A DNA stretch of 7,125 nucleotides from a bacterium. Lineage in GTDB: Bacteria; AUK180. Both the position numbers and the translations under genes were made by a program. Under the pieces are notes generated by a model that was not told where the DNA came from, searched no databases, and was given only the letters and a program-made list of their open reading frames with translations. Within the stretch, counting starts at the first letter, position 1. Each line of letters starts with the position of its first letter. Below, one piece after another: positions 1-6,817 of the stretch. The stretch is taken from assembly GCA_021162505.1 (NCBI GenBank), contig JAGGYO010000181.1, forward strand, positions 1 to 7,125, given 5' to 3'.

Positions 1-34
1 GGTAAAGGTAATAAAATATCAACACGATAAAAAG

Positions 35-65
35 TAAATAATACTTGAAAAAAAGGAATTATTTA
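35..65. repeat. AT-only inverted repeat spanning the -35 box
   Basis: TAAATAAT at 35-42 and ATTATTTA at 58-65 are perfect 8-base inverted repeats with a 15-base spacer that contains the -35 box. This could be an operator for a dimeric regulator or the hairpin of an upstream transcript. Both arms lack G and C, and such repeats arise easily by chance in DNA this AT-rich. Confidence 0.3.
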
Positions 66-72
66 TTATAAT
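45..72 (+). promoter_or_regulatory. Sigma70-type promoter for the five-gene block
   Basis: A TTGAAA box at 45-50 (one mismatch to TTGACA) lies 16 bases upstream of a perfect TATAAT at 67-72. Transcription would start around 78-80, leaving a leader of only about ten bases before the ATG at 90. A GGAG Shine-Dalgarno site sits at 81-84, five bases from that ATG. The region is very AT-rich, so a chance match is possible, but box quality, spacing and position all agree. No other comparable promoter was seen inside the block. Confidence 0.6.
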
Positions 73-89
73 TTCTAAATGGAGTATAT

Positions 90-1832
90 ATGAAAAAAAC
101 ATATTCAATTATTTTTTTATTTATTTTTTCACTGATCTTTGCTCAAAATGATATAGAGCATATAATAATTTTGCATACAAACGATATTCATGGAGGTATT
201 GGTCCAGCCACAGCATTTTGGATGAACCCTGAATTTCCACCAAAGTTAGGCGGTGCAGCATCGATTACTACCTTAATAAAGGAAGTGAAAAAAGAAGCAG
301 AGAAAACGGGCGCTAAGGTGCTCGTTGCAGATATCGGTGATATTTGGCAGGGGACTCCTGTTGGTGAGAGAACCCAAGGTCAAGCGGTTTTGGATTTTTT
401 TGAAAAAGCCGGATATCAATTTTGGATATTAGGAAATCATGATTTTGATAAAGGGATGGATGCGGTAAAGCATTTAGTCGAATCTTCAAAAAGCACTGTA
501 TTATGCGCAAATCTCGTTGAAAATGAAACCGGCGAAATACCTAAATGGAAAAATCTTCAGCCATATAAAATATTTGATTATGGAGATGTGAAAATTGGAA
601 TTATTGGCATTATTACGGATGATATGCCTACATTAGAACCCAAGGAAAATTTAGAAGGGTTTGGATTTAAATTGACAGCAACTACATTAATGGAATATAG
701 GGATGAATTAAGGGAAATGGGATGTGATATAATCATTGATGCTGGTCATACTGGTATTTCTTATCATGTACCGGAAAAATATTCTATTCTTATCGAATAT
801 GAAAAGGCAGCTATGGCAAAGGGACTAAAATACGGAACCAAAGAATTTGTAGAGTATATTTACAAGAAAAAAGGGTTTGGATTGCAGGATCAAGATCTTG
901 CCGAACTCGTGCCCGGGATTGATGTGATCTTAGGCGGTCATTCACATACAGGACTTTACCCACCTTACGAAGACCCTCGGAACCATACCCTTGTTGTCCA
1001 GGCTTATTCACATGGTTCTGCTCTTGGTAGATTGGACCTCTATATAGATAAAAACCATAAGAGGATCATCAAATATTCCGGGACCAATTATACCCCGTTT
1101 GTGGATAGTGCTCCTCCTGATAAAGCAGTTGAGAAAATGGTCAATGATTATATTGCAAAAAATGAAAGTGATCTCCAGCAAGTGGTTGGTATTGCCCGCA
1201 AACCTGTTTCAAGAGGAAATGATGAAACAATATTAGGTGATCTTATAGCAGATGCCTTGCGTTGGAAGTATAAAACGGACTTTGCTCTCTTTAATAGAGG
1301 CGGAATGCGTGCCGATCTTCCATCAGGTGAAATAATAGGCAAAGATATTTATCAAACATTACCGTTTGGAAATACTGCGGTTGTTGTTAAGATCAGCGGT
1401 GCAGATCTTGTTAAGATATTGCAGATAGGTTTTTCAGGAAAGAGAAGGGATACACAAATCTCCGGAGTAAGGGTGGTCTATAATCCCAACTTTTCAACAA
1501 AAAATAAACTTTGTGATGCAAAGTTCGTCGATGGAACTCCAATTGTTCTGGATAAGCAGTACACCATGGTAACATCAAATTATTTAGCCGCCGGGGCTGT
1601 GGGATATAGTTTATTAAAGCAACGCCCTCAGGACAATAGTTTTACGCCCATCAGAGTAGCTTTGACAGAATATATTAAGATAAAAACCCCTCTGGATGCA
1701 AGTTTGGATGGGAGAACAAAAAGAGACAAAAAAGCTGTTATGAACGAGGATTTTGAAAAAATATTGAAAAAACTTGTTATAGAGAACGAGAAAGAAACTA
1801 CACAAAAAAAGAAAGAGATAATTTATAAATAA
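90..1832 (+). CDS. Exported 5'-nucleotidase / UshA-like metallophosphoesterase
   Basis: Predicted secreted or periplasmic nucleotide phosphohydrolase of the 5'-nucleotidase/UshA/CpdB family, removing phosphate from nucleotides or related esters such as UDP-sugars. Residues 1-18 are a signal peptide (two lysines, a Phe/Ile/Leu core, then FAQ, cleavage likely near 18). The metallophosphoesterase domain (about 25-320) has all expected two-metal ligands: D32 and H34 in HTNDIHG, D84, N116 and H117 in GNHDFD, H220, and H284 and H286 in GGHSHT. D120 completes the catalytic His-Asp pair. The C-terminal nucleotide-binding domain (about 365-540) has NRGGMR at 402-407 and LPFGNT at 424-429. The tail (545-580) is Lys/Glu-rich. 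Oddities: the usual GGDGY loop reads GAVGY (502-506), losing the Asp that normally holds the ribose, and the H220-H284 stretch is about 30 residues longer than in E. coli UshA. The ATG has a GGAG site five bases upstream. The family is secure; the substrate is not. Confidence 0.93.
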   Translation: MKKTYSIIFLFIFSLIFAQNDIEHIIILHTNDIHGGIGPATAFWMNPEFPPKLGGAASITTLIKEVKKEAEKTGAKVLVADIGDIWQGTPVGERTQGQAVLDFFEKAGYQFWILGNHDFDKGMDAVKHLVESSKSTVLCANLVENETGEIPKWKNLQPYKIFDYGDVKIGIIGIITDDMPTLEPKENLEGFGFKLTATTLMEYRDELREMGCDIIIDAGHTGISYHVPEKYSILIEYEKAAMAKGLKYGTKEFVEYIYKKKGFGLQDQDLAELVPGIDVILGGHSHTGLYPPYEDPRNHTLVVQAYSHGSALGRLDLYIDKNHKRIIKYSGTNYTPFVDSAPPDKAVEKMVNDYIAKNESDLQQVVGIARKPVSRGNDETILGDLIADALRWKYKTDFALFNRGGMRADLPSGEIIGKDIYQTLPFGNTAVVVKISGADLVKILQIGFSGKRRDTQISGVRVVYNPNFSTKNKLCDAKFVDGTPIVLDKQYTMVTSNYLAAGAVGYSLLKQRPQDNSFTPIRVALTEYIKIKTPLDASLDGRTKRDKKAVMNEDFEKILKKLVIENEKETTQKKKEIIYK

Positions 1833-1837
1833 TTAGT

Positions 1838-3400
1838 GTGAAAAAATTAGTTTATAATGACCCACAGAAAAATCTTATAGAATTTCCAATAAAATCGGAT
1901 GTAATATCTATAGGCAGAAAACCCGGTAATGATATTGTTCTAACGGATATCTTTGTTTCAAGAAACCATTGTGAGATCTACTTTGATAATGATATTTATT
2001 ATATCCTGGATAAAAAAAGCAAATTCGGCGTATTGGTCAATGGTAAAAAAATAGATAAGGTCAAATTGACTTCCGGAGATGAGATCAAACTTGGCAATAC
2101 GATCATTTATTTCTTAGATGAAAAAGCCTCATTGAGCAAAAAGAAGAAAAATGAAAAGATAGCTGAATTTGACCCTTTGAATGAATTGGAAATAATGGTT
2201 TCATCCTATGATGATGAAGATGACACATTTGGTGATATCAGGGAGATCTTAGGGAAAATTAAGGTAAAAGAGATAGAAACAAGCCGTCGCTTAAAGAACT
2301 ATGAGTTAATGTATAAGGTCGGTACCATGATCAACTCAATTTTTAATATGGAAGTTCTATTAAGAATTATCCTTTCCTTAGCACTGGATGTGGTAAATGG
2401 TGATTTTGGTTTTATTTTTATTATTGAGCCCGATGGAAATCATAAATTTGTTTCCAAAAAGATCGATTCTCCAGCAGACCTTGTATTAAAAGAACATATT
2501 AAACGATTGAAAAAAAGTAAAGAGACCTTTATTTTAAAGGATACGGATATAGATAAATTAGGATTAAAAGCTGTTAATTCTCTTATTATCAATCCACTAT
2601 TAAGTAAGAATCAGGAATTACTTGGGGGAATTTATATCGGCAAAAATGAACTTACCGATGCATTTGATGAGGAGACCATTGAATTTTTAGAGATATTCTC
2701 GTCATATGTCGGTATCTCCATTGATAATTCGCTCCTTTTTGAAAAGATCAAAAAGGAAGAAGATATAAAAAACAATCTTAAAAGGTATCTTTCTGATCAG
2801 GTAGTTGAGACCATATCAGGGGATACCACATTACAGCTTGGAGGAAAGGAAGAAGATGTTAGCATAATGTTTATTGATATCAGGAGTTTTACTCCTCTTT
2901 CATCTAATTTGGAAGCGAAAGAAATAGTTGAGATACTAAATTCATTTTTCACTTTTGTAAGCGAATTCATATTTAAACATAACGGTACTTTGGATAAATT
3001 TATAGGTGATTGCGTAATGGTGATCTTTGGAGCTCCAATCATTTTTGATAATCATGCGGATGAGGCAGTGCAATGCGGCTTGGAAATAAAGAAAAATTAC
3101 CTAAAAGAATTTAAAAAAACCATTAAGAAAAAATTCAATATAGATATGGATATTGGGATCGGTATTAATTCAGGTTCTGCAATTGTAGGAAATATCGGCA
3201 CGGAAAAGAGAATGGATTTCACTGCAATTTCCGATACGGTAAATGTTGCGGAGAGAATTGAAAGTGTTTCCAAGCATGCCCAAGTTCTTATATCTCCATG
3301 GACAAAGAAAAAATTAAAGAATAAATATAAGATAGAACAAATTGGGGAAAAACAGTTAAAAGGAAAAGCTAAACCTATTATGGTATATGAGGTCAAATAA
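1838..3400 (+). CDS. FHA-GAF-class III adenylate cyclase (Lys-Thr, class IIIb type)
   Basis: Cytoplasmic signalling enzyme predicted to make cAMP from ATP. Domain order: FHA phosphothreonine-binding domain (about 15-95; G26, R27, S41, R42, N43, H44, N68, G69), charged linker (96-150), GAF sensor domain (about 153-300), short signalling helix (300-325), class III cyclase domain (about 338-520). The cyclase has both metal-binding aspartates (D347 in FIDIRSF, D391 in FIGDC) and the transition-state pair N469 and R473 in TVNVAER. Purine specificity is set by K387 and T462; Lys-Thr in place of Lys-Asp is the class IIIb pattern, so adenylate cyclase is favoured over guanylate cyclase. S465 replaces the usual glycine of the AIGDTVN motif. 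No membrane segment is present. The start is GTG, five bases after the nucleotidase stop, with no good Shine-Dalgarno site; translational coupling is likely. No better start exists before the FHA domain. Function is confident, stimulus and effector are unknown. Confidence 0.93.
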   Translation: MKKLVYNDPQKNLIEFPIKSDVISIGRKPGNDIVLTDIFVSRNHCEIYFDNDIYYILDKKSKFGVLVNGKKIDKVKLTSGDEIKLGNTIIYFLDEKASLSKKKKNEKIAEFDPLNELEIMVSSYDDEDDTFGDIREILGKIKVKEIETSRRLKNYELMYKVGTMINSIFNMEVLLRIILSLALDVVNGDFGFIFIIEPDGNHKFVSKKIDSPADLVLKEHIKRLKKSKETFILKDTDIDKLGLKAVNSLIINPLLSKNQELLGGIYIGKNELTDAFDEETIEFLEIFSSYVGISIDNSLLFEKIKKEEDIKNNLKRYLSDQVVETISGDTTLQLGGKEEDVSIMFIDIRSFTPLSSNLEAKEIVEILNSFFTFVSEFIFKHNGTLDKFIGDCVMVIFGAPIIFDNHADEAVQCGLEIKKNYLKEFKKTIKKKFNIDMDIGIGINSGSAIVGNIGTEKRMDFTAISDTVNVAERIESVSKHAQVLISPWTKKKLKNKYKIEQIGEKQLKGKAKPIMVYEVK

Positions 3401-4321
3401 ATGGACAGAGTTTTAATAATTGGATCGGAGGGATTTGTAGGAACTTATTTAAAAAAGAAATTGAACGGTACTAAAAATAAGATATTCTACAGTGATCTTC
3501 TTTATAAGAATGATAAGAACTATTTCAAAATGGATATTTCGGATTTTGAAGAAGTTAGGTCCATCATAAAAAAAGTAAAACCCAATGTAGTATTTTTTCT
3601 TGCTGCACAGAGTTCTGTTAAACAATCAATAGAAAATCCTCAATACACCTTTAAAATCAATGTGGAAGGACTTATCAATGTCCTGGAATCCTTAAAGGAA
3701 ATAAAAACAGTACCATATTTCATTTTTGTTTCTACAATAGAAGTATATAATTCCAAAAAAGGCAGAATTAATGAGAAATCATCCTATGAATGTAATAATC
3801 CCTATTCCATCTCCAAATTTACAGGGGAAAAATTGATTGAATATTATAAAAATATAAATGCTATAAAAGGTATTATACTCCAACCTGTTGGACATCTCGG
3901 TCCCGGCCAAAGGGATATTTTTTCTATGTCGAGTTTTGCCCATCAAATTGCGTTATTGGAAAAGAATAATGGTAGTAAACTGCTTGTAGGCAATCTCGAT
4001 ATTGGCAGGGATCTATTGGATGTAAGAGATGTAATTGATTTTTATTATAAAATAATTTCCGAGAAACCCGATAATTTTGAAAAAGTCATATTAGCTTCCG
4101 GAAACACATATCAATATCGGAATCTTCTTGATAAATTATTATCTTTTTCAACTAATAATAATATCAAAGTAGTTATTGATAAGAAGCGGCTAAGAAAATT
4201 AGATACCAATATTATAAATGTTAGTCCTTCTTATATATTGGCAAAATTCATGTGGAAGTCAAGTACTCCCATTGAAAACACATTGGAGGATATGCTCAAT
4301 TATTGGAGAGGGCTTGTTTGA
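3401..4321 (+). CDS. Extended SDR nucleotide-sugar reductase/epimerase, Rmd-like
   Basis: NAD(P)-dependent extended short-chain dehydrogenase acting on a nucleotide-activated sugar. The Rossmann motif is G8-S-E-G11-F-V-G14, the catalytic pair is Y135 and K139 in YSISK, and S111/T112 in STIEVY supply the third catalytic residue. Length (306 residues) and several motifs, HLGPGQRD (165-172), FAHQIALLE (179-187), VGNLDIGRDLLDVRDV (196-211) and a C-terminal NTLEDMLNYWR, match GDP-4-dehydro-6-deoxy-D-mannose reductase (Rmd), which makes GDP-rhamnose. D32 at the end of strand 2 favours NAD(H) over NADP(H). Q161 takes the place of an Arg usually found before the GPGQ stretch. A related 4,6-dehydratase or 4-epimerase is possible. 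The ATG directly follows the cyclase stop, with GAGGT at 3389-3393 as ribosome binding site. No GDP-mannose 4,6-dehydratase lies in the window to supply the expected substrate. Confidence 0.88.
   Translation: MDRVLIIGSEGFVGTYLKKKLNGTKNKIFYSDLLYKNDKNYFKMDISDFEEVRSIIKKVKPNVVFFLAAQSSVKQSIENPQYTFKINVEGLINVLESLKEIKTVPYFIFVSTIEVYNSKKGRINEKSSYECNNPYSISKFTGEKLIEYYKNINAIKGIILQPVGHLGPGQRDIFSMSSFAHQIALLEKNNGSKLLVGNLDIGRDLLDVRDVIDFYYKIISEKPDNFEKVILASGNTYQYRNLLDKLLSFSTNNNIKVVIDKKRLRKLDTNIINVSPSYILAKFMWKSSTPIENTLEDMLNYWRGLV
4306..4311 (+). promoter_or_regulatory. Ribosome binding site that fixes the TTG start at 4318
   Basis: GAGAGG lies inside the last codons of the upstream reductase, six bases before the TTG at 4318. 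Starting there gives MKSIGVFVGTRPD, the normal N-terminus of UDP-GlcNAc 2-epimerases, and a TTGA overlap with the preceding stop. The in-frame TTG at 4303 would add five residues and would itself lie upstream of this site, so it is the poorer choice. Confidence 0.7.
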
Positions 4322-5382
4322 AAAGTATTGGTGTTTTTGTTGGCACCCGTCCCGATACCTTGAAATTGATCCCGATTATTAAGCTCCTGAAAAAAGAAAA
4401 ATTAGTTTTTAAGCTTATAATAAGTGGCCAGCATGTGGAACTCATTGAAAAAGTATTAAATGAATTTTCCATTCTCCCTGATTATAGGTTTAAAATAAAA
4501 AGAAATGGTTTGAACGATTTTTCCGGTCAATACTTTATGAAATTAGCAGAACTTTTTCAAAAAGAAGAGTTCTCTATCACAATGGTCCAAGGAGATACGA
4601 CCACCGCGCTTGTATCTGCAATTGCCTCTTTCAATGCCAATATAAAGGTTGTGCACATTGAGGCAGGATTAAGGACGGGGGATAATCAGAACCCTTTTCC
4701 CGAGGAGATGAACAGAAAACTCATCGGTCAAATCGCTCATTTTAATTTTGCGCCTTCGGAAAAGGCATATACGAACCTTGCAAAAGAGGGTATTTCAAAA
4801 GATAAGATATTCATTACAGGAAATACCATAATTGATCTCGTAAAAAATATTAGTAAAGATATTGTAAGAGAAGAAAAATATGTTCTAATAACAATGCATA
4901 GGCGAGAAAATTGGGGTAAGCAATTAGAAAATGCATGTGAAGCCGTGGGAATACTGTCAAATGAATTCTCTCAGTATAAGTTCATTTTTCCTGTACATCC
5001 AAATCCAATTGTGAAAGATAATGTTCATAGAATATTAAAAAGCAGCAAGGTTGAGCTCATTGGGCCGTTGGATTATATACCCTTGATAAAAATATTAAAA
5101 AAGTCAAAGTTCATTATCACGGATTCCGGCGGTATCCAAGAAGAAGCAGGTTATCTCGGAATTCCCATGGGGATTATGAGAGAACGAACCGAGAGACCGG
5201 AAGTGATTGAAAAAGGTACGGGGATATTGCTTGGTACGAAAAAAGAACATATTTTAAAGAAAGTGCGAAATATTTTGAACAATAATGAAGTATATTCTAA
5301 TATGAACGGTAAATATGTATATGCTTACGGTAAAGGCAATAGTTCGGAACTTATTTTAAAAAAAATAAAAGAGATCATTTAA
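4318..5382 (+). CDS. wecB: UDP-N-acetylglucosamine 2-epimerase (non-hydrolysing)
   Basis: Cytoplasmic enzyme interconverting UDP-GlcNAc and UDP-ManNAc, a precursor for ManNAc or ManNAc-uronate in surface polysaccharides. From TTG 4318 it is 354 residues, slightly short of E. coli WecB (376) but complete. Visible motifs: GTRPDTLKLIP (9-19), QGDTT with D93, HIEAGLRTGD with E115, PFPEEMNR with E129, MHRRENWG with H194, HPNP (227-230), ITDSGGIQEE (267-276) and RERTERPE (288-295). D93, E115 and E129 align with the acid/base residues D95, E117 and E131 of E. coli WecB. The fold is two Rossmann-like domains (GT-B). The start overlaps the reductase stop by four bases, so the two sugar enzymes are probably translationally coupled. 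A WbpI-type epimerase for UDP-diacetamido-uronic acid cannot be excluded from sequence alone. Confidence 0.93.
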   Translation: MKSIGVFVGTRPDTLKLIPIIKLLKKEKLVFKLIISGQHVELIEKVLNEFSILPDYRFKIKRNGLNDFSGQYFMKLAELFQKEEFSITMVQGDTTTALVSAIASFNANIKVVHIEAGLRTGDNQNPFPEEMNRKLIGQIAHFNFAPSEKAYTNLAKEGISKDKIFITGNTIIDLVKNISKDIVREEKYVLITMHRRENWGKQLENACEAVGILSNEFSQYKFIFPVHPNPIVKDNVHRILKSSKVELIGPLDYIPLIKILKKSKFIITDSGGIQEEAGYLGIPMGIMRERTERPEVIEKGTGILLGTKKEHILKKVRNILNNNEVYSNMNGKYVYAYGKGNSSELILKKIKEII

Positions 5383-5383
5383 A

Positions 5384-6628
5384 ATGTTTCATAAAATTAA
5401 TTTGGAATTAAAAGAATATTTAGAAAGTGTAAAACTTTTTCAGAAGAACATACGGAATTTTCTATGGACTTTCTTTTTCATTGGTCTTGGCAATTCTATT
5501 TATATGCTCATGTACAATCTCTTTTTAAAAGAAGCCGGTTTCAAAGAAGGTTTTATCGGCAGCGTTCTGGCTGCTGCTTCCCTTGGAAGTGCATTGTTCG
5601 CTATTCCAATTGCCATTATTTTGCCTCGTATCAAGATCAAGAATATTTTACGGATAACTCCCTTATTATTAGCGATAACTATTCTTTTACAGGTATTTGT
5701 TATAAGAAAGGATGTTATCCTTGTATCTTCATTTATAAAAGGTATTCTGTTCACGATTATTATGGTGATATCCGGACCATTTTATATGAGTAATTCTAAT
5801 GCAAAGGAAAGGACACATATTTTTTCAATATCATTTGCCATTATGCTTGCCTCAGGATTCATAGGGAATATTTTTGGCGGCTTGTTCTATAAAGCTACAG
5901 GTGCATTTATTCATTTAACTATTTTTAGATATCAATTGACATTTACATTGGCTGCATTTTTAATCCTTCTTTCATATTTTGCGCTTGAGAAAATTTCTAC
6001 AAAGAATATGGATAATGAACATAAGGGAGTAAAATTATCATTGAAGGGCTTTCCTTATAAATTCGTTTTAAAAATAGCAATTCCTCAATTTATTATTGGA
6101 CTGGGTGCCGGCATGATAATACCTTTTTTAAATCTTTTTTTTAGATACAAATTTCACATGGTCCCTTCAAGATTGGGTATTCTTTTCGCAATTTCACAGG
6201 CTTTTATGTTCGTAGGGATTCTTTCAGGTCCCATATTCAAAAAATATTTTGGTATGATGAAAAGCGTTGTTATATCTCAATTGCTATCCATACCATTCTT
6301 CTATTTATTGGGTTTTTCAAATGTTTTTTGGATCGTTGCTGTTTCATTTTTCTTAAGAGCGACACTTATGAACATGAGTCAGCCATTGGTTGGTAATTTT
6401 ACTATGGAGCATGTTGAAAAGAAGTTTCAGTTCCTTACAAACTCCATCACATCCACAGCATGGACGGGTGCATGGATATTTTCTGCATTTTTTGGAGGAA
6501 AAATCATTGAAAAATACGGATTCAACGATATTTTCATTGCTACGATTACACTTTACCTTATCTCTTCAATTCTATATTACATTTTCTTTATAAGAGGTCG
6601 ATCTTTTTCAAAAACTTCAAGATCTTAA
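5384..6628 (+). CDS. Major facilitator superfamily transporter, 12 predicted helices
   Basis: Inner-membrane secondary transporter. Hydrophobicity read by eye gives about twelve helices: 25-47, 57-80, 88-107, 112-134, 146-168, 183-201, 227-250, 263-283, 292-310, 312-333, 349-371 and 381-403. A charged loop at 202-226 separates the two six-helix halves. The first half has the YNLFLKEAGFKEGFIGSVLAA stretch (44-64) and a basic PRIKIKNILR loop after helix 2, as in MFS loop 2-3. Substrate and direction cannot be read; exporter roles (drug or sugar efflux) and uptake are both possible. The ATG lies one base after the epimerase stop, with GAGA at 5371-5374 as a modest ribosome binding site. The last residues (RGRSFSKTSRS) coincide with the edge of a GC-rich repeat-like segment and may have been altered by it. 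Confidence 0.88.
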   Translation: MFHKINLELKEYLESVKLFQKNIRNFLWTFFFIGLGNSIYMLMYNLFLKEAGFKEGFIGSVLAAASLGSALFAIPIAIILPRIKIKNILRITPLLLAITILLQVFVIRKDVILVSSFIKGILFTIIMVISGPFYMSNSNAKERTHIFSISFAIMLASGFIGNIFGGLFYKATGAFIHLTIFRYQLTFTLAAFLILLSYFALEKISTKNMDNEHKGVKLSLKGFPYKFVLKIAIPQFIIGLGAGMIIPFLNLFFRYKFHMVPSRLGILFAISQAFMFVGILSGPIFKKYFGMMKSVVISQLLSIPFFYLLGFSNVFWIVAVSFFLRATLMNMSQPLVGNFTMEHVEKKFQFLTNSITSTAWTGAWIFSAFFGGKIIEKYGFNDIFIATITLYLISSILYYIFFIRGRSFSKTSRS

Positions 6629-6682
6629 CCTTGTCCTCGCGAAAGAGTTGCCTGGTTGATGTGCCTGTGCTCAGGGCTTGTC
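6629..6682. repeat. GC-rich island, candidate dispersed repeat
   Basis: Bases 6629-6680 are close to 58% GC by hand count, against roughly one third for the surroundings. The island starts immediately after the transporter stop. Read on the minus strand it continues as an open frame into the transporter's 3' end (protein-like text such as STRQLFREDKVKILKFLKK), but it is closed by stops on both sides after about 32 codons and has no start or ribosome site. A weak hairpin (GCCTG/CAGGGC, 6663-6677) lies inside. A dispersed intergenic repeat or a gene fragment are the best readings; a single window cannot show copy number. Confidence 0.4.
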
Positions 6683-6707
6683 CATATTAGGGATGTTACC
6701 AAATAAG

Positions 6708-6731
6708 GTTCAAAAGTTCAAAGGTTCAAAA
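6708..6731. repeat. Three-unit 8-base tandem repeat
   Basis: Three consecutive units read GTTCAAAA (6708-6715), GTTCAAAG (6716-6723) and GTTCAAAA (6724-6731). The units are contiguous with no spacers, so this is a simple tandem repeat and not a CRISPR array. It lies 80 bases after the transporter stop. It could be a slippage-generated tract or part of a larger intergenic repeat together with the GC-rich segment just upstream. Confidence 0.75.
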
Positions 6732-6756
6732 GAAAATGCAATGAAAACAGATAGAA

Positions 6757-6813
6757 GATTCCTTAAAGTCAAATCAAAAATGACGAAGTCATTAGGAGGA
6801 TTTTGAAAGAATC
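6757..6813. repeat. 57-base imperfect palindrome (hairpin element)
   Basis: The core is a perfect inverted repeat, AATGAC GAA GTCATT (6779-6793). Further out TCAAATC (6769-6775) pairs with GATTTTGA (6799-6806) with one bulge, and GATTC (6757-6761) pairs with GAATC (6809-6813). Three nested stems around one centre suggest a folded RNA or a small palindromic repeat element. There is no T-tract on either side, which argues against a standard intrinsic terminator, although it could still protect the 3' end of the operon transcript. Confidence 0.5.
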
Positions 6814-6817
6814 CGTA

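Noticed and set aside
1..37. Possible C-terminal end of an upstream gene: frame 1 ends in TAA at 28-30, frame 2 ends in TAA at 35-37.
   Set aside because: Only nine to eleven codons are visible and two frames fit equally well, so no gene can be supported.
3097..3396. 99-codon minus-strand frame opposite the cyclase domain.
   Set aside because: It is antisense to conserved cyclase motifs and its hydrophobic composition mirrors the Lys-rich sense codons.
5464..5793. 109-codon plus-strand frame inside the transporter gene.
   Set aside because: It is a shifted frame of a clearly coding membrane protein, with no family motif and no ribosome binding site.
6600..6624. GATCTT...AAGATC inverted repeat at the transporter 3' end as an intrinsic terminator.
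   Set aside because: The stem is only six base pairs with a 13-base loop, lies within the coding region, and has no T-tract after it.
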